From positions 14,164,322 to 14,228,321 of the forward strand of contig OZ007581.1 of NCBI GenBank assembly GCA_963931925.1: a stretch of DNA of 64,000 nt. Reading direction: 5' to 3'. A program made the position numbers and the translations under genes. The notes under the pieces were generated by a model, which had not been told where the DNA came from, made no database searches, and saw only the letters and a program-made list of their open reading frames with translations. The stretch is from Onchidella celtica. Lineage: Eukaryota; Mollusca; Gastropoda; Systellommatophora; Onchidiidae. Positions 33,623-46,425 of the stretch are shown here, one piece after another. Positions within the stretch are counted from its first letter, which is position 1. Each line of letters opens with the position of its first letter.

Positions 33623-34686
33623 AGACCGCCTTTGTCCAAAGTGGATGTGTCCACGTATTTTAAAGTAAAGAGAAATTGAAGCAGTACATAAAATTTCATG
33701 ATTTCTTTTGTACTTTTTAATATATGTCAAGGAATTATTTTTCGAGGTAAATATTTGTATTTTTGCATTTATTTGACTATTTAGTATCAGATTAGCAGGT
33801 TTCAGCTATTTTGAATAAATCACTCTATGTCTGGGGCGCTATAGGGTTAATGTAATTATTGTTTCCACTGTAGGTGTAGTTTGAATGACGCCATTATCGC
33901 AGTTTTTTTACCGTAAGAAGTTTTGCTCTTGGTTCTGGCGTGTTTGTCCCGTGTGTTGCCATGGAGTGGCCCAACAGGAACGATAACTATGACAGTACGG
34001 CAAGAGTGATTGTTACTTGCCACCTCTGACTCGCTACTTTTGTAGTATAATAGTACATGTATATATAATTATGTGAGTGCGTCTGGCGAAATCGGGCTTA
34101 CGGTGATTTTTTTAATACCTGATTAAAAAATCAAAACAAAATATTTCTAAGACGATTTCCAGGAAAATATTTTAACTGAATGCAGAAAAATGGCTAATCT
34201 TTCATTTAAAAAGCAAATCTCAATTTTCAGAAAAAAAAACAATCCCCTTTTTGGGCTTTTTTTCTCAGGAATTTGGACTTTTTTTCTCAGGAATTTGGAC
34301 TTTCACCTTAGGCCCGATTTCGCCAGATAGGCTCACGTGTGTTAGGTCATTGCTTGACACATTCTGTGTATGACAGCAGTGCCGTGAGAGAATAGAAGGC
34401 AGTGATAAAGATAAAACTGGCGGCTATCGAGATGGTTTCACAGCATGATGTGTCAATGTGACAATGATCAGAGAGAGGAAGAGACGAATGAAACTAATTA
34501 ATGAGAAAAATGGGAAAACAATATAAGAAGAGCGAAAAAAAAATGAGAGAGGAAGAGAAGAAAAAAACGTGTAACTACGGAAAGAAAGTGAAAACGCAGA
34601 GAGAGAAAGAAAGAATGACTACCTAAATAAGAATTTACATAATGATACAGTTCAGGCTAGGTTGGTGCTTAAGTATCCTTTTTACC
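33623..34686. other. Anonymous AT-rich spacer
   Basis: A second TAGGGTTAA terminus at about 33842 suggests another TTAA-type element end. A tandem pair of TTTTTTTCTCAGGAATTTGG is at about 34259-34300, and AG-rich runs at 34450-34620. No gene is seen. Confidence 0.45.
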
Positions 34687-34906
34687 GTAACTCTTTCAGG
34701 ACGACAGTGTTAGAGGCTTCGGTCCAGTCTGGACGTAATCAACTTTTTCCCACTTTGGGGAAAAACCAGCACGGTTGAGAAAAACTTACAGAAAAAAAAA
34801 GTATTGATAGTAAAATAAAATGTTATACATAACTCGCCGATACGTCCAGACGCGTTTTTCACTGGCGCCGATAAATCGGGGCCGGGGTACGTCCTGAAAG
34901 AGTTAA
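34687..34906. mobile_element. TTAA-type MITE, 220 bp
   Basis: The left end GTAACTCTTTCAGGACG and the right end CGTCCTGAAAGAGTTAA are near-perfect inverted repeats of 16 bases. The right TTAA is intact and the left one is decayed to GTAA. Confidence 0.7.
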
Positions 34907-35516
34907 TATACATAATTATGTCGATTTGCTCCAGATGTCAGAACTGCAATGAATGCGACCTTAATTCTGTCCGTGCTCTGTTTAAAAACAACAACAACAA
35001 AAAAACAACATTATTTTGAAATACTGCGATCTCAGCCAGTAGCCAGATGGAAATCCCAAGACCAGGACTGATGGCAGGTTTGCACTGGTTATGTCACCTG
35101 TCGACGTCAGTTTGATGCAGGGAATTCGCCCCAACTGCAATCCTACGGAAATCTTATACAAATCTACGTTGCACTGACATTGAGATGCTGGCAGGGGTGG
35201 CAATAACAACAAGAACATCAAAACACATAAGTTTTAAAAAAAAGAAAAAGAAAGTAAAGAAGTTTCACCTGAGGGATTTCAGTTTGAGTTTAAGTTTCGG
35301 TTTGCGGCACATCGGCAGGATAATGTCCACTTTGCGCCCTACACCGTCTATTTGGATACACGTTCTTTATTTATATTTCGTATTCAGAGCGGTCAAGTTT
35401 AACATAGATTTAAATACATTCATATAATATAATTTTAACACATTGGTAAAACTCTTCAAAAAAAGTTGTTTTTGTATAGATCTGGAAAAAGTTTTGTAAA
35501 CGAGTAAAACAGTTAT

Positions 35517-35731
35517 TAAATCAAGTTGTAGATCTTAGCCGCTCTTAGAAAGGACAGAATGCGTTGCTGGTCCACATCAGTAAATAATTCTTTCATGGAT
35601 CCGAAGGCATAGTGCCTTCTTCGGATATGCATGAAGTCTACACATTTAGTTAAAATATGTTTTATTGATAGTTGGCAATTGCATGCCACACAATGGGGGG
35701 TGGGGGGGGGGGATCTTTCCCCCCTAAGCAA
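35517..35731 (-). pseudogene. Non-LTR retrotransposon C-terminus (zinc-knuckle tail)
   Basis: The minus strand encodes HCVACNCQLSIKHILTKCVD, a CxxC...HxxxxC knuckle. It is followed by HIRRRHYAFGSMKELF and QQRILSFLRAAKIYNLI with a stop. This arrangement is typical of the end of LINE proteins after the RNase H domain. Upstream on the same strand the frame breaks in a G/C homopolymer at about 35693-35711. Confidence 0.85.
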
Positions 35732-36810
35732 ATACTGAAGTTTTGATTCAAATAATTCTCACGATCATAGTAATATTTCATGAGGACTTACATTGTTAAG
35801 ATTTTAGGTGGTTCACTCCCATCCGCCACTCTTCACCCAAGTAGCAACCCAAGAGAAATCTGACCCGTAGGATCGACGTCAAGTTTGCATAAGAATGACA
35901 TCGTTCCTACGTAGATTCACTTGTTTCGACATCGTGCCGACGCCAGCTTGATGTAAGAAATTCATCCTTTCGATAATCCCACTAACCTTACGTAAATCCT
36001 GTACAAATCTTTGTCAGACACGTTGGGATGCTGGCTGGGTAATCGCTACTTTAAAAAGAAAAAAATTATCTTTACTTCCTTTTAGAAAAAAGTTAGGTTA
36101 GGACCAAGGCTAAAGTTAGGAGTAGATTAAAAAAAAAAAAAGGAATTCCAAATCAAAAACGTCTGTTACAAATTACTCATCTAAGTTTATGCATTGTTTG
36201 GACATACATAATTCTTCCTAGCGCACTTGTCAGGTATCACCAATCAGAGCGCATGTCATTTGGTGCGGTGATGGCTTAATATACGTACCTTACCGGTATG
36301 AACACGAGATTTGTGTACTCTGTGACCGGCGCTGTATTTAAAAAAAGGCCCTCCTAAAAATGGTCCCTTGGACCATAATATTATAATGCCCGGTCCTTTT
36401 ATAACATTACAGAAACGCCCCACCTTGTAATTTTACACTGGCTAAGGCATGAACTTTTGTTATACAGAACTAGATAGTATAATAATTTTTTGTTTAAATG
36501 AACTTTCACTGACAGCATTTCGTAATATTACGCATTTCCATCAGTACCATTGACATTGTTATAGCGACCGCATCTTTTGTCGATGATGAAAGTGAAAATA
36601 ATGTATTTATTTTGGCTTTGTCCGCTTTTCTGGTGAAAGGTCATACAAAATTGTTTATATATATTCCAATAAAATATTGTATATAAATGTCCATTACAAT
36701 CTTATTATTTGACTTAATATTGTTATTGCTGTTTCGTTGTTGTTACTGTTGTTGGTGGTAGTGATGATGATGATGATGATGGCAGTGCAGCTGATGATGT
36801 CAGCCTTGTT
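35732..36810. other. Anonymous AT-rich spacer
   Basis: No gene is supported. A GAT microsatellite lies at about 36760-36782. Confidence 0.45.
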
Positions 36811-37130
36811 GGGGACAAGGTGGTCTAGAGGCAAGGTGCTCGCCTCTCATGCCAAGGGAACCCGGCAGGTGCGGGCATGTTGGAAGTTTGAGATTTTTCT
36901 CATATTTTCGTGTCCTTGATCCTGGGGGGGGGGGGGGGGGGGGGGAGAAATAGGATCGAGTACTTCATGTTCTCGGATAAGGACGAAAAAATTCGAAGGA
37001 CCCGTCCGCACGTGCACATTGCGCACGTTAAAGATACCTTGGCAGTTAGAGATTGAAAGAGCAGACCGGACAGGCCGCTGCCCGGGCAAAATGAAATAAA
37101 ATTCATCTCTACCATTTCTCCCCCCTCCTA
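36811..37130 (+). mobile_element. tRNA-derived SINE with damaged B box
   Basis: The head GGTGGTCTAGAGGCAAGG carries a box A-like motif, but the region of box B is reduced to GGGAACCCGGCAGGTGCGG. The body has been expanded by a 22-base G run (36924-36945) and continues through TCTCGGATAAGGACG and CAGGCCGCTGCCCGGGCAAA. Confidence 0.88.
36924..36945. repeat. 22-base poly-G tract within a SINE
   Basis: An uninterrupted G run inside the SINE body. Other runs of ten or more G or C occur at 2196, 2711, 13058, 13761, 17780, 19281, 23077, 23311, 38314, 40975 and 56531. Confidence 0.9.
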
Positions 37131-37235
37131 CTCGTCTCAGCAAACCAAGCTCATGTTGTACTGGCTTCTTACATGCAAACAAAAGAGAAGACGTCGATAT
37201 TGGGTACACATTAAAAAAAACAACAACAAACCTAT

Positions 37236-37430
37236 ATGGTGAATTTTCACCAAGTTTTGGGAGATGAGGAGAAATGTCTGTCTTATTTAAGAATTAAGCC
37301 TTCTGCGTTTCAAATTCTACTTGAGAAAGTTGGCTCCAGGACTGAAAAACAAAAGACCCAACTTCAGGAAATCTTTACCACCAAAGGAACCCTCGCCAAG
37401 ATGTCAGAACACAAGACAAAGCGAATGTAA
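37236..37430 (+). pseudogene. Possible Harbinger/PIF-type transposase fragment
   Basis: A 64-codon open stretch reads CLSYLRIKPSAFQILLEKVG, then KQKTQLQEIFTTKGTLAKM. This resembles the early part of PIF/Harbinger transposases (a FRMS-type segment, then a LL..VGP.I.KQ-type segment). It starts abruptly next to an AACAAC run and lacks the catalytic region. It could also be a chance or unrelated frame. Confidence 0.4.
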
Positions 37431-38488
37431 TTTTATTGCAGTGATAAAAACATCTGTTCACGCTAAGGGTAAATTAATTTTAAAAAATATATGAGTTTGA
37501 CTCCGGCTTTCGATCAATCACATGTCTCGTCTCTCACATCACAATGAAAACGATAACAGACAAAAAGCTTTATCTTCAGAAAATGTGCTTTTTATTCAAT
37601 TAAACACAATAATTGGCAAACGCACGGAAAATTGTGTACGTGGTCAGATGAAAAACAGTCAATTTTGAACTTTCAATATGTTTGTTTTCATAATATTCTT
37701 AAATCATAGCATTTATGTACGATTAACACATCAAAATGGATCTGAAACCCGCTGCGAAACTGATTTTAAGTGGCAGGTTTCACATTCAAGTCTAGAGTTT
37801 TCATGGCATCAACAGATCATTTTGTCACGTTCCCTGAAACTATCTGGTTGTGTCTTTTCAAGAGAAGCCAAAAACTTTTCAGCACAACTGTTCTAGTTAT
37901 GATTTTTGAAAGTTTTTGCTGTTCGATTATCTTTCTCCTTAGGAGTCTCTAATTACGATCATTTGATGCAGCTTTGAATGTTGTTGATCTTTTAAAAAAT
38001 GTTTGAACTACTACGGTTTAGTGAGACGGTGATCATTTGATTTGCTCCAAATAGATTTTACTCTTAGAAACTGAGAACATCTGAACAGCATACTGAGTGA
38101 ATTAATAACTGGGTAAGCCAACATTTCTCATTAAGGTTCTTATTTCACTAATGTACTGATTTCATTGACATGAACTATTTTAGCCTACAGGATACAAGTT
38201 TAAATGTGAAGTTTTTAGCTTTGTACCTTTAGTCTTTACTATTTAGTTTATGATCTATTTAAAAAAAAAAATGTAACTGATTTGACAATAACTTTCTATA
38301 CATACATTCCTCTCCCCCCCCCCCCCCCCCCCCCCCCCCAAACAATACAAAAATCATTACGCAGCAGAGCCCAAATGTAAAGAACAAGAATGTTTTTGCA
38401 TCAGAGGTCACGATGACATTAAAATTTACGTGGACTTGAGGGGTGGACTAAATATCTTATGGAGTCTGAGTTGCACACTTTATTGTGT
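37431..38488. other. AT-rich spacer with 26-base poly-C tract
   Basis: An uninterrupted C run lies at 38314-38339. No gene is supported. Confidence 0.55.
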
Positions 38489-38790
38489 CACTTACCTGTT
38501 TGGCACAACCCGCCAGCACAACTTGTCTCAAACTGGTCACCGAGTGGCATTCAGTGACACAAAGTCAGGACGGTTTAGTATATTGTGCGTACAGGGCAGG
38601 CGCCTTGACTGGTGGCCCATACCTGAACTGAGTCTTGAGTCCAGGATGTATTATACTTACCTGTACAGCTCACACTGCTAGCACAACTTCTCTCAGACTG
38701 GTCACTGAGCGGCATTCAGTGGCACAAGTCTGGATGGGTTTATATTGTGCTTTTATTGCAGGTGGCATAGACCCACTGTGGCCTAGACCC
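38489..38790. repeat. Tandem duplication (165 bp) carrying minus-strand donor-like motifs
   Basis: Two units share CTTACCTGT, the AGCACAACTTSTCTCARACT region and a GGCATTCAGTGRCACAA region, offset by 165 bases. On the minus strand each unit contains ACAG|GTAAGT, a perfect donor consensus (GT complements at 38494-38495 and 38659-38660). No open frame spans either unit. Confidence 0.75.
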
Positions 38791-41700
38791 ATTGTGGCCT
38801 ATGCCTGGGGTCCTGGGCTCCAGTCAACAGTCATGTATGCAACTCAGAGAGTAAAAGAATTTTGGGTAGGAGGCTTTAATAATGAATTAATTTGAGTTTG
38901 GGCTCTACTGTGCATCACCTTAATGTTATCTGTATGATAATATATTTAACCCTGTTCAGCTCCCGGGATATGAAAATCTACAATTTACAAGAGAAATCTC
39001 AGCTTGCTGTTCAGTGTCTAGTCATATACAATATACATTGGTGGACATTTAGTGTAAACAATCTGCCCCATACAACATGTTGAATGTTGGTTCAGTCCAA
39101 ATAACAACAAGATGATTAATTCTATAATAAATATGATCGAGTTTCATACTGATGGACATTTCATGGACAAACTCAATTTTTAACAGATGACAATGGAAAA
39201 TTGAATTGAAAATCAGAAAATATATTAAGACAATTATACCATCACTGTTGCCTAACCGATTTTGGCTATTCAGGAGAAGCAAAAAACTTTCATTTTAGCA
39301 CAAGTGGTCTAATTACGATGAATTTCTGAAAGTTTATTTTTTAATCATTGTTTCACTTAAGAGTCCTATGATCAAGATCGTTCAATGCGGCTTTGAATGT
39401 AGTTGAATATATATTTTATGAAAGTTGTTTTTATTTTTCAAATTTGTGACTTAGTACAGTCTTACAGAACAGTGATAGGAAAACAATTATGCACATATTT
39501 ATTCTAATGAAAAATTCTCTAAATTTATTAACTGTATCTACATTGAAATGGGTTATTTTCTTTTACACAGAATTATCGATGACATATGCCATTATTGTAC
39601 AGCAGTGATGATATGTAAAACATTCAATCCAATTTTTTATCAATAGAACTGTATAGATTCACATTTGAAAATATGACTGATTTATATAATGGTGTCCTGC
39701 AGGTATCAAAATTTACAGCACTGACAGTTACTTGGTATCTTCCTGTCTCCCTGATTTTACAAATTAAAATTATCAGCTGCATATATAAATCAACAGTAAA
39801 TCAAATTTATTGTCATTGTAATTTTGTTTTCTGCTTTAAATATAAGATAAAATGAATGACAAACTTTCTCATCCCCTGACAGAAGTCTGCCTATCCAAGT
39901 TTAAGAAATCACAAAATCGATAATACCAAATTACATTGAAAAAAGCCCATCGCGTGATTACACTTTACCTTTTGTTGTGTGAACTGCTGTAAAATGGGTA
40001 CTAACACAAGCTCCCTTGGAAACTGAGTCCAAAACTTGCAAAAGAAAATTTCATTTCTTAAGTCCATTTGATTTTTTAAAATACTTTTTTAAGATGTCAA
40101 ACCTGTGAAAATCACTGGTGATCCCTGCAGTTCCTCTCAATGAAAACAGCCTCCCTGAATTATCCATGGAATTTCAACATGATGAATTTCAACAATTTCA
40201 AATTGGGTGGTTAAAATCATTTGTGCTTTCTTTACCCAAAAATTTACCAGCACTTCCAAATGTTACAATTTATATTTTATTCTAAAATAAAATTGCATCA
40301 TTTTCAAACCCAATCTTTATCACAATAGTCTGCAGTGTGCACTCCAATGTTCAGATGAAAATAGTTCTTGACAACACTGATTAAACCACTTGCCAATACT
40401 TAAGTCAGTGAGCTTAAGATACAAAAATCTGCCTGTCAAACTCCAAGAAACTATCTGAAGAAAATGAAACTGGTGTGTCCAAAACCCACATCAACCATCA
40501 CAACAAACTCAACTTCGGCATCAAACTCCTAAAATAGACAAACTTAACCCTTATTTATAGACACTTACAAGAAGAACCACTGCACCACACTATAAAACTG
40601 ATCATCCAACACAACTTAAAGCAAAACAAAACCTGGACTATAAAACTTACGACACTGATATGATAGTCTGAGTTTTGAAAGATTTCATACAAGCAATCTT
40701 AAAACAAATCTACATAGAAGCAACTTCAAAACAAAGATAAACAGGACAAAGAAGAAATTCCACCACTTGTCTAGACCAATGAAATGAAGACATCGAACTG
40801 ACTTTGAAACACTTATAAAGCAACCTCTGCACAGCCGGTTCAAATGAAACTAAGAAATTTATGATCTGAACTGATGGAAGTGCACACTGCAGAAATGATA
40901 AAATTTAATCCAGAACTGTCCATCCCCAGCCCTGCACATTATGAAATTCAAGGAAGTAAATCTCTTTGTGACAACCCCCCCCCCCCCCCCCCCTCTCCAA
41001 ACCACCTCACGCTTTCACATTATTAAGCCAGCTGATCCCAGTCATATTTACAGGTGAAAAAAAACAGCAATAACTGACACTATAAACATTGAAGAAACAA
41101 GCATTACATTAACTTTCTGTAAGAAAATTATGATTTATGACGTCAATGTTAAGCGTGTTATTTTTTAACTTTTTTTTTTTTTGCACCAAACATATTTGAC
41201 ATTCAATATTTACTTTGGTTCAATTTAGTACATTAAATTTAAGATTTCCAGTGTTGCAGTTTGGGTTTTTTTTTTTTCATTTCAGTTCCAATTTGACTCA
41301 CATTTTGCAGCAGCCACACATCTTGCCCATATAAAGACATTTTTTTCATAACATTTTAATCAATAACCCAGCTGATAACTGAATTATGTGATAACCCTGT
41401 CAACTGCTGTTTCCAACTTTTTGTCCCATAGGATTTAACTCATGCAGGACACTTAATATTTCTATAACCACTACTCTTTTGAAACTAGTTAAATCACATG
41501 AAGGCATCTTGAAAAATATCTGTCCAACTTTTCAATTGTTTGCATTTTCTTGAACAATACGTGGTTTGGTTAAGTTAATTTAGCAAGGATATCACTTTCC
41601 TTTGCTCAAACAGTAACAGTTTAGATATATTTATAAAGTTATGCAAAACATTTTTGTGCAGGGTCATCCAATCATCTGGATAATTAAGTACAAAGTAACT

Positions 41701-42390
41701 GAATGTTTTTCATAGGCAGATAAGATTTCTGAATCTTCAAAACTGTGGAAAAGTATGAACAAGCCAAATGGTATCAAACCTTACATAGCAAAAGGATGAG
41801 GTAAAAATGCTTGCTGAATTTCTCAAACCGCAACTTATAATCCTACAAATAATTATTCTCCAGACCTGCAACTTAATTCCTAACAAAAGTGTAGAAGTAA
41901 TGCTGAAAGTAAAGTACAAATGAAACAACAGTATATCAATAGTGAACATTCATTCATTCATTTAACAATACATGACAAAGACAATACACAGAGAGGAGGA
42001 AAAGGACAAGAAGGAGAGACCAGATGAGAAAGAGGGGAAAGGAAAGAAGGAGAAATCTACCAGTAACACCCTCCAACCTCCCACATGGTACTGGTCACAT
42101 ACAAAAGACACAAAAGTTCATCAAGTAACTGCATACAACCGACATAACTACTTAAAACAGTGCAATGTTTGCATATCTACAGCAACATCAATGGACATAT
42201 ACAATGATGGACAATGTTATAAAGCTGCTGACATGTAACGGAGCAGCAAATTTTACATTTGAATATGTGCATCTCATGCCAACATTCTAAATCACTATCA
42301 TCCCCACCCCCCTCGCACATTCCCTCTCCCGATAGATCTCTCAGCCGCGCAATATTTTGCTCTATGTATCCCGTGACGTCGCGAGAAAAA
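38791..42390. other. Long AT-rich anonymous region
   Basis: No gene, transposon or RNA could be supported. A 19-base C run lies at 40975-40993. The region could hold UTR or intron of the minus-strand gene to the right, but nothing in the sequence proves it. Confidence 0.4.
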
Positions 42391-42546
42391 ATGCCGTTGT
42401 ATCAGAGGTATGCCTTAAGTGCCGCCGTTGTAATAAAGTTTGTTTTACTTATGAGAAGAGTGAATGAAATGGGGATTTTAATTCACGCCGTTGTACCCGA
42501 GGTTCCGTTCAATCCGATGCCATCATATTTGAGTAAATACAATTAA
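42391..42546 (+). other. Unassigned open frame, CpG-rich
   Basis: From ATG at 42391 a 51-codon frame reads MPLYQRYALSAAVVIKFVLL, then MRRVNEMGILIHAVVPEVPF, and ends NPMPSYLSKYN and a stop. It is CpG-richer than its flanks and directly precedes a SINE tail. No family is recognised and it may be part of a mobile element. Confidence 0.2.
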
Positions 42547-42565
42547 TCCGTACCCCCCCCCCCCA

Positions 42566-42690
42566 AAAAACCGCACTGGCGCTGCAATGTGGTGACGACA
42601 TATCTATTCCAGTTGGACTGGGCTGCAATGACACTAAGGCAAATTTCCCAAATGTGATTAAAGAAGTATATAAAAAAAAAAATTATCCTT
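42566..42690 (+). mobile_element. SINE/LINE 3' tail fragment
   Basis: It contains CTGGCGCTGCAATGTGGTGA, GGCTGCAATGACACTAAGGC and AAATGTGATTAAAGAAGTAT and ends in an A run. It matches the alternative tail of the SINE at 14687-14970. Confidence 0.75.
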
Positions 42691-43143
42691 CGACATTTTC
42701 TCCACTCCCTAACTTATTTACAAGTTTTTTTTCAAGTTTTACAACCGCCTCCGACAGACGTCCATTCACTGATCATAAACTGCTAATCTTTATTTCCACC
42801 TTGTGATCCATATTTCTCACATTTGGTAGCCTATCATTTATAATCTATTCCCACTAAACTTGAAATTCATAAACTGCTTTAGAGTTTCTTAGATTTCTAT
42901 GCCTACACTTCAGAATATCGGAAATGAATTACAAAGAGGAATTTTATAAACTATGGTTAGGCTGGCAAGTGTAAGGTATGCATATTGACCTGACAATATT
43001 TTTAACACCACCTGGTGCCCATTTTCTGTTTTTGCCTTGGTAAACTAAACTCACTTCCGTAGTCCCATTTTAGAAGTTGCTTTGTTTTTTTGCAACTTAA
43101 CCTTGTAAATTTCATTTTGTTCCTTTTGTTTTTTCCCCCCATC

Positions 43144-43390
43144 TTGTATATTTGGTCAGAGCTTGTGAAAAATGATGAATAAACAGCTGTGGTACTGGTA
43201 GTCGATTCCTGAAAACGCCTGAAAGTGGCCTCCCAGTAAAAAGTATGTTACTTTGACTCAGTAACCTTTTCTCTCTCTCAATCTTATATATTTGGTCAGA
43301 GTTTGCTAAAAAGATGAATGCCATACATAACTGTGGTAGTTGATTACTGAAGACAGGACTGAAAGTGACCTCCCAGTAGAAAGTAGGTAA
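43144..43390. repeat. Tandem duplication, about 130-bp unit
   Basis: TATATTTGGTCAGAGCTTGT and TATATTTGGTCAGAGTTTGC each begin a segment that includes an AACWGCTGTGGTA-like motif and ends CTGAAAGTGRCCTCCCAGTA. Confidence 0.85.
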
Positions 43391-44865
43391 ATCCCAAACG
43401 GAAACTATCCCCAATCGTAATTGTTGCGAAACACAGCTGCAGTGAACTAAGAGATCATCATGTGAACAAAGATACTTCGAATGCTTTTTGTCGTTTTTCT
43501 TTTCTCATCCCAAAGGTTAACAAATCTGAAAACCAATGAAAATCGGCAAACTTACATTCTCGTGAAGATGAATCGCATTAGTTACATCTTATATAGTACA
43601 ACGTTAATTGACAAACGATAACTAATTTAATTTCTGGTACTGTTTCTCAGCGTTGATTGTGCATACAATAGTTTTCCCTAACTTGACAGATAAGCAAACA
43701 TTTTGCTTCACCCTGTGACACTTGGACAAATGCTTGCTTCAATATTTCATGAAACTTGGAAGTCTTTTTTTACAAATTTTATTTTAGCCGTATCTGTCGT
43801 CTCACGGACTTATCCTTAACTTTGAGGCAGGTAGTTTAACATGAGAAATTTTTATTGTGTTCAATTGAACACAACAGAACAAACTATAAATGTAGGAAAT
43901 TTTAGACACTGAATCTTGTCCACCTATCCATTTCCTTTCACGTTTCTTTTATCCCCTTTTACATACACAATTTCCACTGAAAATTTTTCTTCTAGTCTCC
44001 CGCTTTCCCAAGTTAATGTCCTCCTATGATATTCTCAACATTTCTTTAATACTTTAAAACCTGTTGCATACTTTGTCATTCTTTTCTGTCTTTTCCCTTT
44101 CTTAAATAATTACAATAAACATCCAAATGAATATCTTTCATCTCAACTTTTTGGATGTCTTAGCAGTATCACAGTCATACAATGTGGCCGAAATAAAAGG
44201 TTTCTACCATGGTATGTTCCTGTATTGCACCAGTCACAACGTTAAGTTCCTTGACATGCAGATTGCAAAACTGACTAAGAAAATATGAGTAACATGCTGG
44301 GGGTGTACATGCAGGTTAGTACAGTTGGCAAAGAGCTTGGACTATCCATGTATTTCACCCTTTCGGCTATGAAATTTGCCTTTCTCATGACCCCAATTCA
44401 ACTCTCAAATCTCATCAATGTACATTAAAGCTATCCAAGCCCTTTTTTTGGAACTTTAAGGAACATTAAGCCTCGTGACTGGGCAATACTGACTTCCTCT
44501 GTGCCACATGCCACAGAAAGCACCGTTTTACAATTGCGATTTCATGAAGTTGAGACAAGATACTCATTTCTTAATGAAATTACAAGTTCAGCTCAATGGG
44601 CCTCAATACCACAACAATTATGTTTTTGAGTAGAAATAAGTAATTTTCAATTGTAGTTTTTTCAGTTAAAGTTTAATAGCTATAGTAAACCCTACACAAT
44701 TACCGCCGATATCTCGATGCTTCACTCTGAACGCGGCAAATATATTTACATACATTTAAATCTAGGCAAATTTAATCACCCTTACAAAACTGTCATTGTC
44801 ACTATCTACGCCTGTTCACGTGTCTCTGTGTGTTAACCCTTACACCATCAATGGATCTCTATTTT
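43391..44865. other. Anonymous AT-rich spacer
   Basis: No gene or repeat was identified. Confidence 0.4.
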
Positions 44866-45660
44866 CTTTTCTTTTTCTCCTCAATCCTCTCCAATGGAAA
44901 GTTTCTTGTTCTCAGCTCTCTTAAATCTTCTGTCTCCTCTGGAGGGGAGGTCTTCTTTCTTTGTTTTCTTTTTTTTTTTTCTGACCTCCCCTCCTTTAGA
45001 GTTTCTTTTCACTTCTTTAATTTAGCAACAGTTCTATCTCTGTTTTCTTTTTATTTCCCCTCATTCCTCTCCATTGTTTCTTGTTCTCAGCTCTCTTAAA
45101 TCTTTTATCTCCTCTGGAGGGGAGGTCTTCCTTCCTTCTGTTTTTTTTCTGACCTCCCCTCCTTTAGAGTTTTTTTTCCACTTCTTTCTTTAGCAACGGT
45201 TCTCTCTCTCTATGTTTTCTTTCTATTTCCCCCCACTCCTCTCCATTGGAAAGTTTCTTATTCTCATCTCTCTTAAATCCTATCTCTCCTCTGAAGGGAA
45301 GGTCTTCCTTTTTTTTCTTTTTTTTTTGTGACCTCCCCGCCGTCAGAATTTTCATTTTTTTTAAAATTTAGCCTCTCCCATGACGGGGAATGTTAACTCT
45401 TACATCATCAATGGTTTGCCCTCTCTGATTTCTTTTTTTTTTCTGCCCTCACTCCTCTCCGTTTGAGTGTTTCTTAAATCTAACTCCTCTGAAGGGGAGG
45501 TTTTTCTTTCTTTCTTTCTTTTTTCTTTTTTCTGACCTCCCCTTCTTTAGAGTTTCTCTCCATTTTGTTTTTAATTTAGCCTACTCTCTTGGAGGGGAAT
45601 GTAACTCATTCTTTTCTTTTTTTTTTTCAAGTTCCCCTCCAAGAGAGTATTTCTCTACCT
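44866..45660. repeat. Hairpin-unit pyrimidine-rich tandem repeat, block 1
   Basis: Units of about 175-200 bases each contain a hairpin. GGAGGGGAGGTC (44941, 45116) pairs with GACCTCCCCTCC (44983, 45151) across a T/C-rich loop. Diverged units lie at 45291-45346, 45487-45551 and 45583-45648. Linking sequence repeats CTCTCTTAAATCT and TTAATTTAGC. GTTAACCCTTACACCATCAA at 44832 and a near copy at 45391 mark a higher-order unit. Confidence 0.9.
45583..45648. repeat. Perfect 17-bp hairpin stem within block 1
   Basis: ACTCTCTTGGAGGGGAA (45583-45599) pairs perfectly with TTCCCCTCCAAGAGAGT (45632-45648) over a 32-base loop. The stem sequence differs from that of the first units but stays complementary. 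Confidence 0.92.
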
Positions 45661-46072
45661 TTCTGTTTATTGGGCTGATTGCCTCTTTTTTTTTCACATT
45701 TAAATGGCCACCTTCTGTATACCTAACTAACAATTTACACCATACGATTTTAAATATTAAAAAAAATTTAAATTCCTAACTTTCTAACCCCTTTTCAGCC
45801 TATCCATAAATTGTGTTATCTAATGCCACCATTGGATAATGTCCTCCATCTGGGTGGACAAAGAGTTATGGGCGCCAGGGCAGCTCTTTGACCTGCAGGT
45901 GGAAGAACATTCCAGATCTATTATCTTTGAAGGTCCGGGTCTGGGCCCCACCGATAGACAAGAGATCGGGGAACCGCCTTCGACAACCTTTCCTTCCTTG
46001 ATAGCTCCCCATTCTTAATGCCAGACAAGGTCTCTTACAGATACAGAACTAATTTTCTGACACCAACAGATT
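45661..46072. other. Spacer with a GC-richer patch
   Basis: A GC-richer patch at about 45840-46010 is open for about 30-47 codons on the minus strand but carries no recognised motif. Confidence 0.35.
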
Positions 46073-46425
46073 AATATGTACATGGAGGGAAGGGGAAAGA
46101 ATATGTACATGAAAGGGAATATGTACATGAAAGGGAATATGGACGTTGTGGGTAATATGTACATGGAGCCAAGAGGAAAGAATATGTACATGAAGGCTCA
46201 TGTGTACATGGAGAACGGGAAAGAATATGTACACGAAGGCTCATATGTACATGGAAGGTAATATGTACATTTAGCAAAGGGCTTCGAAAGAGTATGTACA
46301 TGAAGGCTCATAGTATGGAGGGTAATATGTCCATGGAGGGTACTATATACTGGTGGGAAGTGGAAACTATATACATGGAGGGAAGAGGAAAGATTAATAT
46401 GTACATGGAGAGAGTGCCAGAAAAT
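46073..46425. repeat. Irregular minisatellite built on ATGTACATG
   Basis: The palindrome ATGTACAT recurs about ten times, each followed by a GRAGG- or GAAAGG-like purine stretch, at 15-35 base intervals. Both strands are open and give repetitive Met-Tyr-Met or His-Val-His peptides, which are artefacts. Confidence 0.9.

Noticed and set aside
46076-46301. Met-Tyr-Met / His-Val-His repeat peptides
   Set aside because: Both strands of the ATGTACATG minisatellite are open; no start context, codon bias or splice sites support coding.
46073-46425. CRISPR-like repeat-spacer array
   Set aside because: Unit spacing is irregular, the spacers are purine-rich relatives of one another and the context is eukaryotic.
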